6,195 bases of DNA, taken from Pseudaestuariivita sp. (lineage in GTDB: Bacteria; Pseudomonadota; Alphaproteobacteria; Rhodobacterales; Rhodobacteraceae). This document shows, one piece after another, positions 1 through 5,741 of the stretch; position 1 is the first letter of the stretch, and each line of letters opens with the position of its first letter. The stretch lies in assembly GCA_020629995.1 (NCBI GenBank), contig JAHDCH010000165.1, positions 1 to 6,195 of the forward strand. The letters run 5' to 3'. The translations under genes were made by a program, and so were the position numbers. A model generated the notes under the pieces. The model was not told the DNA's origin. It made no database searches and saw only the letters and a program-made list of their open reading frames with translations.

Positions 1-249
1 GCGCGGCCCGATCTGGTGGCGGAGTTTGCGGCGAAGGTGGCCGAGCGGTGGGACTTGCCCGCGCTGTCAGACGCGATCCGCGCCAGCCAGCAAGAGCGGC
101 TCACCGTACGCGCGGCAGTGGCGCAAGGCATCCCGCCGCGGTGGAACCACGGAGAGACGATGGGCGAAGAGGTCCGCTGGTATCGCGGGCAGGGCAGTTA
201 CAACGACTGGGCCTTTGCCCATACTCCGGACCCGCAGGGCCGCGATTAG
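1..249 (+). CDS. 3' end of an unidentified protein gene (partial)
   Basis: An open frame runs from the first base of the window to a TAG stop at 247-249, giving 82 visible C-terminal residues; the start lies outside. The fragment is hydrophilic, with no membrane segment, no cysteine and no repeat. It begins with a helical-looking, Ala/Arg-rich stretch and ends with an aromatic segment containing EEVRWYRGQGSYNDW. That ending is loosely like the C-terminal tail of some sulfotransferases, where a basic G-x-W segment closes the fold, but this is only a weak resemblance and I do not assign a function. It is the only plus-strand gene and converges on soeC with overlapping stop codons, so it belongs to a different transcription unit. 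I am fairly sure it is coding because the frame stays open, the composition is protein-like and it stops exactly at the soeC stop; the opposite strand here has no better candidate. Confidence 0.7.
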   Translation, partial: ARPDLVAEFAAKVAERWDLPALSDAIRASQQERLTVRAAVAQGIPPRWNHGETMGEEVRWYRGQGSYNDWAFAHTPDPQGRD

Positions 250-1136
250 CCGCGTTTGCCGTAGTAGAGGCCGACCACATGCTCGGCCTCGGCAAAGAAG
301 AGCCAGCGCGCGCAGGCGACACCCACAAGGTGGCTGAGCACGGCGACCAGAGCAACCAGATGCACAACGGTGCCCGATGCGCCCGCTGTCAGGAACAGCA
401 GCACCACGGGCACCACGACCATCAGCGCCATCGCGATCACCCGCAGCTTTTGCGCATGCTTGCGGCCCACGACAAACACCATCTCATCGAGCAGGTAGTT
501 GCCGCCGGTATGGGGTGCTTCGAACTGGCGCACGGTGCCGCCGGGCAGCATTGTCGCGGTCTCGAGCGTATGGCCCCGCTTGCGGAACCGCGTATCGCCC
601 GAGGCCCAGGCGGCCAGCTGCACGCCGCCCGCGATGACCAGCAGCACCAGTGCAGGCCAGACCTGCCCGGCCAGCAGGGCACCGCCCGCCAGCGACAGGG
701 CGAGGAACAGCGCCGAGGTCAGCCAGTGGTTCCAGCGCGGGATCGTCTTGAGCTGGGCATAGATCATCGAGGTGGTGAACACCGTCAGCAGAGACAGCGC
801 CGCGCCCAGCCAGCCCAGCGGCTGCCACGAGGCACCAAAGAACACCGCACCCAGCGCATACAATCCCATGATGACCAAAGCGGCGACCGAACAGATCGCC
901 TCGCGGCTCAGCCACGAGGTGCGCCATTGCGTGAACGCCTTGGGCGCGTTCTTGGGGTTGCCAAGGTGGAAGGTCGAGGCAAGCAGCCCGCCCACCGCCA
1001 GAGCATAGGCGATCAGGTAGAAAAAGAACGCGACCCAGCCGGTGACGGCAGGCATCCCGAGGCCCAGAAAGGCCAGAAGCCCAAAGCCGAGGCCCGACAG
1101 GGTGGTGAAGATGATAACAGAGGGTGCGGGATGCAT
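246..1136 (-). CDS. soeC: SoeC, membrane anchor subunit of sulfite dehydrogenase (DmsC family)
   Basis: This 296-residue protein is the integral membrane subunit that anchors the SoeAB catalytic pair to the cytoplasmic face of the inner membrane and passes electrons to quinone. I count eight hydrophobic segments, at about residues 7-28, 33-54, 79-100, 105-127, 138-157, 159-177, 232-251 and 256-280, the layout and length expected for the DmsC anchor family. Between segments 2 and 3 lies the family signature HLGNP (57-61) followed by W-x2-SWLSRE (71-79). A polar loop at about 180-230 separates the two halves. The ATG at 1134-1136 shares its A with the soeB TGA (TGATG, 1-nt overlap), and GGAG at 1145-1148 lies 8 nt upstream, so translation is coupled to soeB. 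It is the last gene of the operon. The family also contains DMSO reductase anchors; the Soe assignment rests on the Tat-less SoeA and on the pta-tauE neighbours. Confidence 0.9.
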   Translation of the reverse strand: MHPAPSVIIFTTLSGLGFGLLAFLGLGMPAVTGWVAFFFYLIAYALAVGGLLASTFHLGNPKNAPKAFTQWRTSWLSREAICSVAALVIMGLYALGAVFFGASWQPLGWLGAALSLLTVFTTSMIYAQLKTIPRWNHWLTSALFLALSLAGGALLAGQVWPALVLLVIAGGVQLAAWASGDTRFRKRGHTLETATMLPGGTVRQFEAPHTGGNYLLDEMVFVVGRKHAQKLRVIAMALMVVVPVVLLFLTAGASGTVVHLVALVAVLSHLVGVACARWLFFAEAEHVVGLYYGKRG

Positions 1137-1882
1137 CAGATCTTCTCCAATACGCGGTCAAGCCAGCCTGCGAGGCCTTTGCTTTCCTCGGCCACGGGCG
1201 CGAGGAAGGGCGAGAGGACGTCAATCTCGTCCAGCACGTCCTTGGGGCGCGGGGGCAGGTATTTGTTGACCGGTTTGGTGCCCAGCTCGGGCATCAGGTC
1301 AACGCCTTCGCGTTCGATCACCAGCTGGCTGACGGCCGAGCCCGGATCGCCCAGATCGCCAAAGTGGCGCGCACCGGCGGGGCATGTGCGCACGCAGGCG
1401 GGCTCGCGGTCTTCCTCGGGCAAGTTTTCGTTGTAGATGCGGTCAACGCAGAGGGTGCATTTCTTCATCACGCCCGCGGCCTTGTCGAGCTCGCGCGCGC
1501 CGTAGGGGCAGGCCCAGGCGCACAGGCCGCAGCCGATGCAATCGTCCTCGTTCACCAGAACGATACCATCCTCGACCCGCTTGTAGCTGGCGCCGGTGGG
1601 GCAGACGGTGACGCAGGGCGCGTCCTCGCAATGCAGGCAGGATTTGGGGAAATGCACGGTCTGGGCCGCGCCGGTGTCGGGTTGCACCTCGTAGGCGTGC
1701 ACCCGGTTGAGGAAGGTGCCCTTGGGCGCCGCGCCATAGGCCGATTGGTCGGACAGGGGCGCGCCGTAGTTTTCGGTGTTCCAGCCTTTGCAGGCCACCA
1801 CGCAGGCATGGCAGCCCACGCAGGTGTCTAGATCGATCACAAGGCCGAGTTTCTTGGCCGTGGTTTCCGGCAAAGCGGTCAT
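1136..1882 (-). CDS. soeB: SoeB, four-cluster [4Fe-4S] electron transfer subunit of sulfite dehydrogenase
   Basis: This 248-residue ferredoxin-like subunit carries electrons from the molybdenum site of SoeA to SoeC. Sixteen cysteines fall in four groups: C21-C24-C27-C31, C82-C85-C90-C94, C115-C118-C121-C125 and C142-C145-C163-C167. This is the DmsB/NarH-type arrangement, with all cluster ligands being Cys, so four [4Fe-4S] clusters are expected rather than a [3Fe-4S] variant. The last 70 residues have no cysteine and contain a helical tail that could dock on SoeC (inference). There is no signal peptide, so it is cytoplasmic. The start at 1882 is supported by a perfect GGAGGT at 1888-1893 with a 5-nt spacer. 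The ATG overlaps the stop of the small upstream ORF by 4 nt (ATGA), and the TGA overlaps the soeC start by 1 nt. Confidence 0.93.
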   Translation of the reverse strand: MTALPETTAKKLGLVIDLDTCVGCHACVVACKGWNTENYGAPLSDQSAYGAAPKGTFLNRVHAYEVQPDTGAAQTVHFPKSCLHCEDAPCVTVCPTGASYKRVEDGIVLVNEDDCIGCGLCAWACPYGARELDKAAGVMKKCTLCVDRIYNENLPEEDREPACVRTCPAGARHFGDLGDPGSAVSQLVIEREGVDLMPELGTKPVNKYLPPRPKDVLDEIDVLSPFLAPVAEESKGLAGWLDRVLEKI

Positions 1883-2019
1883 AGGACACCTCCGAGGGGT
1901 AGGGTCATCAGGGCGGTCTCGGTTCCGCGCGACATGGCGCGGACGAGGTACAGCACAAAGCTGCCGAAGGTGATCGCCACGAAAAGCGCGATCAGCAAAA
2001 GCGTGCGGCGGGGCGTCAT
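1879..2019 (-). CDS. Small single-TM protein of unknown function between soeA and soeB
   Basis: A 46-codon ORF fills the gap between the tandem palindromes and soeB. Its product starts MTPRRTLLL, has one hydrophobic segment at about residues 7-26 (Leu, Ile, Phe, Val, Ala with few polar residues), then a short tail containing RAMSRGTET and ending LPLGGVL. Basic residues flank both ends of the segment (PRR before, VRAMSR after), so the topology is not clear; it could be a membrane anchor or, less likely, an uncleaved signal-like helix. GGAGGT at 2026-2031 ends 6 nt before the chosen ATG (2017-2019). An in-frame ATG at 2023-2025 abuts the same site with no spacer, so the inner start is preferred. 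The stop TGA (1879-1881) overlaps the soeB ATG as ATGA, the usual sign of translational coupling. I do not recognise the family. A role as a small accessory subunit or assembly factor of the SoeABC complex is inferred only from position. The alternative is a leader ORF whose translation merely loads ribosomes onto soeB. Confidence 0.72.
   Translation of the reverse strand: MTPRRTLLLIALFVAITFGSFVLYLVRAMSRGTETALMTLPLGGVL
1888..1893 (-). promoter_or_regulatory. Ribosome binding site of soeB
   Basis: GGAGGT on the minus strand, 5 nt before the soeB ATG. It lies inside the last codons of the small upstream ORF, so ribosomes finishing that ORF stop on top of the soeB initiation region. Confidence 0.75.
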
Positions 2020-2025
2020 GCGCAT

Positions 2026-2031
2026 ACCTCC
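2026..2031 (-). promoter_or_regulatory. Ribosome binding site of the small ORF
   Basis: On the minus strand this reads GGAGGT, a perfect anti-Shine-Dalgarno match. It touches one ATG (2023-2025) directly and lies 6 nt from the next in-frame ATG (2017-2019), which decides for the inner start and supports the small ORF being translated. Confidence 0.7.
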
Positions 2032-2045
2032 GCCGCCGGGCGTTC

Positions 2046-2095
2046 AGAATTTTCCTGCGGAAATTCTGGCCAAAATTTCTCTGCGAAAATTTTGG
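2046..2095 (-). repeat. Two tandem AT-rich palindromes directly after the soeA stop
   Basis: Two hairpin-forming palindromes lie side by side, 2 nt apart, starting at the base after the soeA TGA. The soeA-proximal one has arms CCAAAATTT and AAATTTTGG (2070-2078 and 2087-2095) around an 8-nt centre. The second has arms AGAATTT and AAATTCT (2046-2052 and 2061-2067), also around 8 nt. On the minus strand both centres contain CGCAG, so they are two diverged copies of one unit rather than chance. They are strikingly AT-rich against a GC-rich background. No T-tract follows, so they do not form a classical intrinsic terminator. They could act as a partial transcription stop, an RNA processing or stabilising element that sets soeA levels apart from soeBC, or be copies of a genome-wide intergenic palindromic repeat (inference). 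Confidence 0.8.
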
Positions 2096-4918
2096 TCATT
2101 CGCCCACCTTCCAGCGCAGCTCATCGGGGCCTTGGGGCACGGGCGAACCCTGAGCGGGATAGGCCGGCAGCGTTTCGGCAGGGACCGAGGTCTTTTCGAT
2201 GTTCACCCGCAGGTCAAACCAGGCCGCCTGTCCCGTGATCGGGTCCGAGTTGGACCAGCGCAGGCCATCGCCGCGCGGAGGCAGCAGCTCGTGGATCAGG
2301 TGGTTCAGCAGGAATCCTTCCTGCGTTTCGGGCGATTTTTCATCCAGCGCCCAAGCGCCCTTGCGCTTGCCGATCGCGTTCCACGTCCAGATCGTGTTCT
2401 CATTGAGCGCGGCGTGATGCGCGACAGGCACGGTGATCTTGCCATGGGCCGAGGTGACCAGCGCCCAGTCACCTTCCTTGAACCCGTGCTGCTCCCACAG
2501 CTTGGTCGGCAGGTACAAAGGATTGCGGCCATGGATCTGGCGCAGCCACGCGTTCTGGCTGCCCCACGAATGGTACATCGCCATGGGGCGCTGGGTCAGG
2601 GCGTGGATCGGATAGCGCACCGGGTCGACATGCCCATCCTCCAGAGGAGGGTACCAGATGGGCAGGGGGTCCAGAGTGCGCCTGATCCTCTCGCGCAGGT
2701 GGTCGGGTGGTTGGCGTTCGCCATGCCCTTCGGCGGCCAGCTGGAATTTGCGCATCGGCTCGGAATAGAGCTGAAAGATATAGGGCTGCGGGCTGTCAAA
2801 GATACCGAGGTCCACGGCCCAGTCCTGATAGGCGGTGTTCCAGGGTTTGTAATAGGCGGCCTCGTCCGGGATATGTTCGACCATGAACCCGCCGTTGGCG
2901 ATGTAATTGTCCAGCTGCGAGGCATTGGGCGCGCCGCGTCCGTTCTGCAGACCGTTTTCGCCCATACGCCACCCGGCAAGGGGGCCGATGCCCGGCTTGC
3001 GTTCGTGGTTGACGATGTAGTCGGCGTAGTCCTGATACTTGGCGCTGCCGTCGTCATTGGTAAAGCCGGGCAGGCCCATCTTGTTGGCCAGCTGCACCAG
3101 CACCGTCTGGAACCCGCGCACATCGCGGTCAGGCTCGATCACCGGCCAGCGGATCGCATCCGCCGCGCCGTCCGCCTCGCAGATCGGGCGGTCGAGCAGA
3201 GAGATGCAGTCGTGCCGTTCCAGATAGGTCGTGTCGGGCAGGACCAGATCGGCATAGGCCACCATTTCCGACGAATAGGCGTCGGAATAGATGATGTTGG
3301 GGATCACATATTCGCCGTCTTCATCCTTGTCCGTCAGCATCTGCATGACGCCCGACGTGTTCATGGACGAGTTCCACGACATGTTGGCCATGTACATGAA
3401 CAGCGTGTCGATCTTGTAGGGATCGCCCGCATGCGCGTTCGAGATCACCATGTGCATCAGCCCGTGGGCCGACATCGGGTTGTCCCAGGTAAAGGCCTTG
3501 TCGATCCGCGCGGGCGAGCCATCGCCGCGCAGCGCCAGGTCTTCGGGCCCGCGCACAAAGCCCAGGTGCGGGCCGTCCAGCGGGGTGTCGGGCGTGACCT
3601 TGGCGTGGGGCGCCGGGTGCGCCTCGACCGGTTTGGGATAGGGCGGTTTGAAGCGGAAACCGCCGGGCACTTCGACGGTTCCAAGGATGATCTGCAGCAC
3701 ATGCAGCGCGCGGCAGGTCTGGAACCCGTTCGAATGGGCGCTGATGCCGCGCATGGCGTGCATCGATACCGGGCGGCCGATCATCTTTTCGTGGCGCTCG
3801 CCGCGGAAGTCGGTCCAGGGCGTGTCCAGTTCGATCGCCTCGTCAAAGGCGACGCGGGCCAGTTCATAGGCGATGCGGCGGATCTTGTCGGCCTTGACGC
3901 CACAGCGTTCGGCCACGGCCTCGGGCGCGTGCGAGGGATCAAGATAGCGTTCGGCCATCTTCACGAACACGGTGCCATGGGTGATGCCACGCACGCGGTG
4001 CTTGCCGTTCAGGTCGGGGCGCACGCCCTTTTGGTCGAACGGGGCCGTCTTGCCCGTGGTGCGGTCGATGACCAGAGGTTTGCCGTCCTCATCGCGCAGG
4101 AACAGGCCATATTCGGGCGACTTTTCGTCGTTGTTCAGCAGGACCGGCGCGTTGGTGTAGCGCGCGAGGTAGTCCAGATCGATCTTGCCGGCCTTCATCA
4201 GCTCGTGGATCAGCGCCATGATGAACAGGCCATCGGTGCCGGGGGTGATGCCGACCCAATCGTCGGCCACGGCGTTGTAGCCTGAGCGGATCGGGTTCAC
4301 GCCGATCACGCGGGCGCCGCGGGCCTTGATCTTGCCGATGCCCATCTTGATCGGGTTGCTGTCGTGGTCTTCGGCGACGCCGAACAGCATGAACAGTTTG
4401 GTGTGGTCCCAGTCGGGCTGACCAAACTCCCAGAAGGCGCCGCCCATGGTATAGATGCCGCCCGCCGCCATGTTGACCGAGCAGAACCCGCCATGCGCCG
4501 CGTAATTCGGCGTGCCAAAGTTCTGCGCCCAGAACGAGGTAAAGCTCTGCGACTGGTCCCGCCCGGTGAAGAACGCGAGCTTGGACGGGTCATTGCGGCG
4601 GATCATCAGCAGCCGGTCGGCGGCGATGTCGAGCGCCTCTTCCCAGGTGATTTCCTTGAACTTGCCTTCGCCGCGTTCGCCCACGCGTTTCAGGGGCGCG
4701 CGCAGGCGCGAAGGGGCGTTGACCTGCATGATCCCCGCGCTGCCCTTGGCGCACAGGACGCCCTTGTTGACCGGGTGGTCGCGGTTGCCTTCGATATACG
4801 CGACTTTTCCGTCCTTCATGTGCACGTTGATGCCGCAGCGGCAGGCGCACATGTAGCAGGTGGTTTTGCGGATCTCGTCCGACACCTTGGGGGAGAGGTT
4901 CAGCTTGGGCTGGTTCAT
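2096..4918 (-). CDS. soeA: SoeA, molybdopterin catalytic subunit of cytoplasmic sulfite dehydrogenase
   Basis: This 940-residue protein of the DMSO reductase family is called SoeA, which oxidises sulfite to sulfate at a bis-molybdopterin guanine dinucleotide cofactor and feeds electrons to SoeB and SoeC. The N-terminal [4Fe-4S] motif is C21-x2-C24-x3-C28-x27-C56, followed by K58 at the position of the conserved electron-transfer lysine. C146, within HGGFCSVN, lies where the family carries its molybdenum ligand, suggesting a Cys-ligated Mo. Cofactor-binding signatures follow: ITPGTDG (224-230), a GxxxHxNG region with RA and PGG in mid-protein, and YADLVLPDTTYLE further on. The C-terminal molybdopterin-binding domain starts near residue 770 and includes HSWGSQNAWLRQ. 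The N-terminus is hydrophilic and has no twin-arginine signal, so the enzyme should be cytoplasmic, unlike DmsA, PsrA or TtrA. GGAGAG at 4926-4931 lies 7 nt before the ATG. A tetrathionate, polysulfide or DMSO reductase role is less likely given the context. Confidence 0.9.
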   Translation of the reverse strand: MNQPKLNLSPKVSDEIRKTTCYMCACRCGINVHMKDGKVAYIEGNRDHPVNKGVLCAKGSAGIMQVNAPSRLRAPLKRVGERGEGKFKEITWEEALDIAADRLLMIRRNDPSKLAFFTGRDQSQSFTSFWAQNFGTPNYAAHGGFCSVNMAAGGIYTMGGAFWEFGQPDWDHTKLFMLFGVAEDHDSNPIKMGIGKIKARGARVIGVNPIRSGYNAVADDWVGITPGTDGLFIMALIHELMKAGKIDLDYLARYTNAPVLLNNDEKSPEYGLFLRDEDGKPLVIDRTTGKTAPFDQKGVRPDLNGKHRVRGITHGTVFVKMAERYLDPSHAPEAVAERCGVKADKIRRIAYELARVAFDEAIELDTPWTDFRGERHEKMIGRPVSMHAMRGISAHSNGFQTCRALHVLQIILGTVEVPGGFRFKPPYPKPVEAHPAPHAKVTPDTPLDGPHLGFVRGPEDLALRGDGSPARIDKAFTWDNPMSAHGLMHMVISNAHAGDPYKIDTLFMYMANMSWNSSMNTSGVMQMLTDKDEDGEYVIPNIIYSDAYSSEMVAYADLVLPDTTYLERHDCISLLDRPICEADGAADAIRWPVIEPDRDVRGFQTVLVQLANKMGLPGFTNDDGSAKYQDYADYIVNHERKPGIGPLAGWRMGENGLQNGRGAPNASQLDNYIANGGFMVEHIPDEAAYYKPWNTAYQDWAVDLGIFDSPQPYIFQLYSEPMRKFQLAAEGHGERQPPDHLRERIRRTLDPLPIWYPPLEDGHVDPVRYPIHALTQRPMAMYHSWGSQNAWLRQIHGRNPLYLPTKLWEQHGFKEGDWALVTSAHGKITVPVAHHAALNENTIWTWNAIGKRKGAWALDEKSPETQEGFLLNHLIHELLPPRGDGLRWSNSDPITGQAAWFDLRVNIEKTSVPAETLPAYPAQGSPVPQGPDELRWKVGE

Positions 4919-4982
4919 GTCAGGTCTCTCCGGCTGTTGTGGTGTATCTGTTGTGTATCAATTGAGGGCGGCTTGCCAAGCG
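4919..4982 (-). promoter_or_regulatory. soeA leader with GTGTATC direct repeat and ribosome binding site
   Basis: This 64-nt gap between the exporter stop and the soeA start holds a heptamer direct repeat, GTGTATC on the plus strand at 4942-4948 and 4953-4959, spaced 11 bp start to start, close to one helical turn. An 11-bp interrupted palindrome, GCTTG-C-CAAGC, lies at 4971-4981. The ribosome binding site GGAGAG of soeA (minus strand) is at 4926-4931. A TTGGCA on the minus strand (4974-4979) could be a -35 element, but no convincing -10 follows at normal spacing. The repeat may be a regulator binding site or only local AT-rich sequence; soeA may also be read through from pta-tauE. Confidence 0.4.
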
Positions 4983-5741
4983 TCACATCAGGCTGCGCGC
5001 CAGCGACAGCGCGGCGAGGCCAATCAGCAAGGTCAGGCAGACGGGTTTGTAGTAACGCTCCCACCGCGGCGTGAAGGCCAGCGCCCCTAGGCCCACACCG
5101 ATCAGGCAGGGCAGGATCAGGGCAATACCGCGCGCGGTGGAGGTGGCGTTCATCGTGCCCCACCACAGGTGACTGGCAAGGGATGTCGACGCGCCAAGCA
5201 GCAGGAACAGCACCAGCGTGGCGCGCATCACGCGCGGCTCGCGGTCCTGCGCCAGCACGTACAGCGCCACAACCATGCCGCCGACGCCCGCGAGGCCCGT
5301 CGCTATGCCGGCCACGAGCCCCGCGATCAGCGTGCCCGAGGGCGAGGCAAAAACCCCAAGCCGCACCTTGCGCAGTTGCAGCGCGGCCAGCGCGATCAGA
5401 ACCACCAGCGCGACGGTCCGCGACAAGGCCGGGTCCAGCACGGTAGTGGCCCCGAGGCCCACAAACATGCCCAGGAACGAACCCGCCGCCAGCGTCAGCG
5501 CGACCCGTTTGTCGGCATCCTGCCAACCGCCGCGCAGCATCACCAGAGAGGCCGAAATCTCGAGCCACCAGAGCACCGGGATCAGCTCGACCGGTGGCAG
5601 GATCAGCACGGCGAGCGCCATGGCAAAGGCCGACAGGGCAAAACCGGTGAACCCCCGCACCACACCGGCAAGGAACATCACCCCGGCGAGGAGCGCAAAA
5701 TGCGTTGGTGTCAGGGACAGTGCGCTCCACGGGTCAGCCAT
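4983..5741 (-). CDS. tauE: TauE/SafE (TSUP) family permease, probable sulfite or organosulfur exporter
   Basis: This 252-residue inner membrane protein belongs to the TauE/SafE (TSUP) anion transporter family, of the usual size. It is almost wholly hydrophobic, with seven to eight membrane segments, at about residues 13-33, 35-50, 53-70, 79-101, 108-123, 135-160, 172-193, 203-225 and 232-250, some of which may be one broken helix. The N-terminal GVVRGFTGFA (26-35) and the mid-protein GLVAGIATGLAGVGG (141-155) match the two homologous repeats of this family, each with a Gly-rich GxxxG-type helix start. It is expected to move sulfite (or a related anion) out of the cell, relieving sulfite made by sulfonate cleavage. 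The ATG overlaps the end of pta by 8 nt and has only a weak AGG nearby, so translation is probably coupled to pta. Substrate is inferred from context; related permeases in sulfonate loci have also been implicated in sulfoacetate or sulfite export. Confidence 0.85.
   Translation of the reverse strand: MADPWSALSLTPTHFALLAGVMFLAGVVRGFTGFALSAFAMALAVLILPPVELIPVLWWLEISASLVMLRGGWQDADKRVALTLAAGSFLGMFVGLGATTVLDPALSRTVALVVLIALAALQLRKVRLGVFASPSGTLIAGLVAGIATGLAGVGGMVVALYVLAQDREPRVMRATLVLFLLLGASTSLASHLWWGTMNATSTARGIALILPCLIGVGLGALAFTPRWERYYKPVCLTLLIGLAALSLARSLM

Noticed and set aside
48..1436. Plus-strand ORF of 462 codons opposite soeC and soeB
   Set aside because: It is antisense to two well-supported genes, and its product is a low-complexity Arg/Gln/His/Pro-rich shadow with no domain.
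2046..2095. Classical intrinsic terminator after soeA
   Set aside because: The stems are AT-rich rather than GC-rich and no run of T follows in the direction of soeA transcription, so I report them as palindromic repeats instead.
1934..4285. Long plus-strand ORF of 783 codons opposite soeA
   Set aside because: It is antisense to a clearly recognisable molybdopterin enzyme. Its product is rich in Arg, His, Gly and Val without any family motif, as expected from the reverse complement of GC-rich coding sequence.
246..4918. Respiratory DMSO, polysulfide or tetrathionate reductase operon
   Set aside because: The subunit plan is shared, but the catalytic subunit has no Tat signal and the genes follow pta and a TauE-type exporter, which fits SoeABC better.
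4915..5730. Minus-strand ORF of 271 codons in another frame across the tauE region
   Set aside because: The competing frame gives a coherent TSUP permease with proper membrane segments and motifs; this frame gives Arg/Gly/Ala-rich sequence only.
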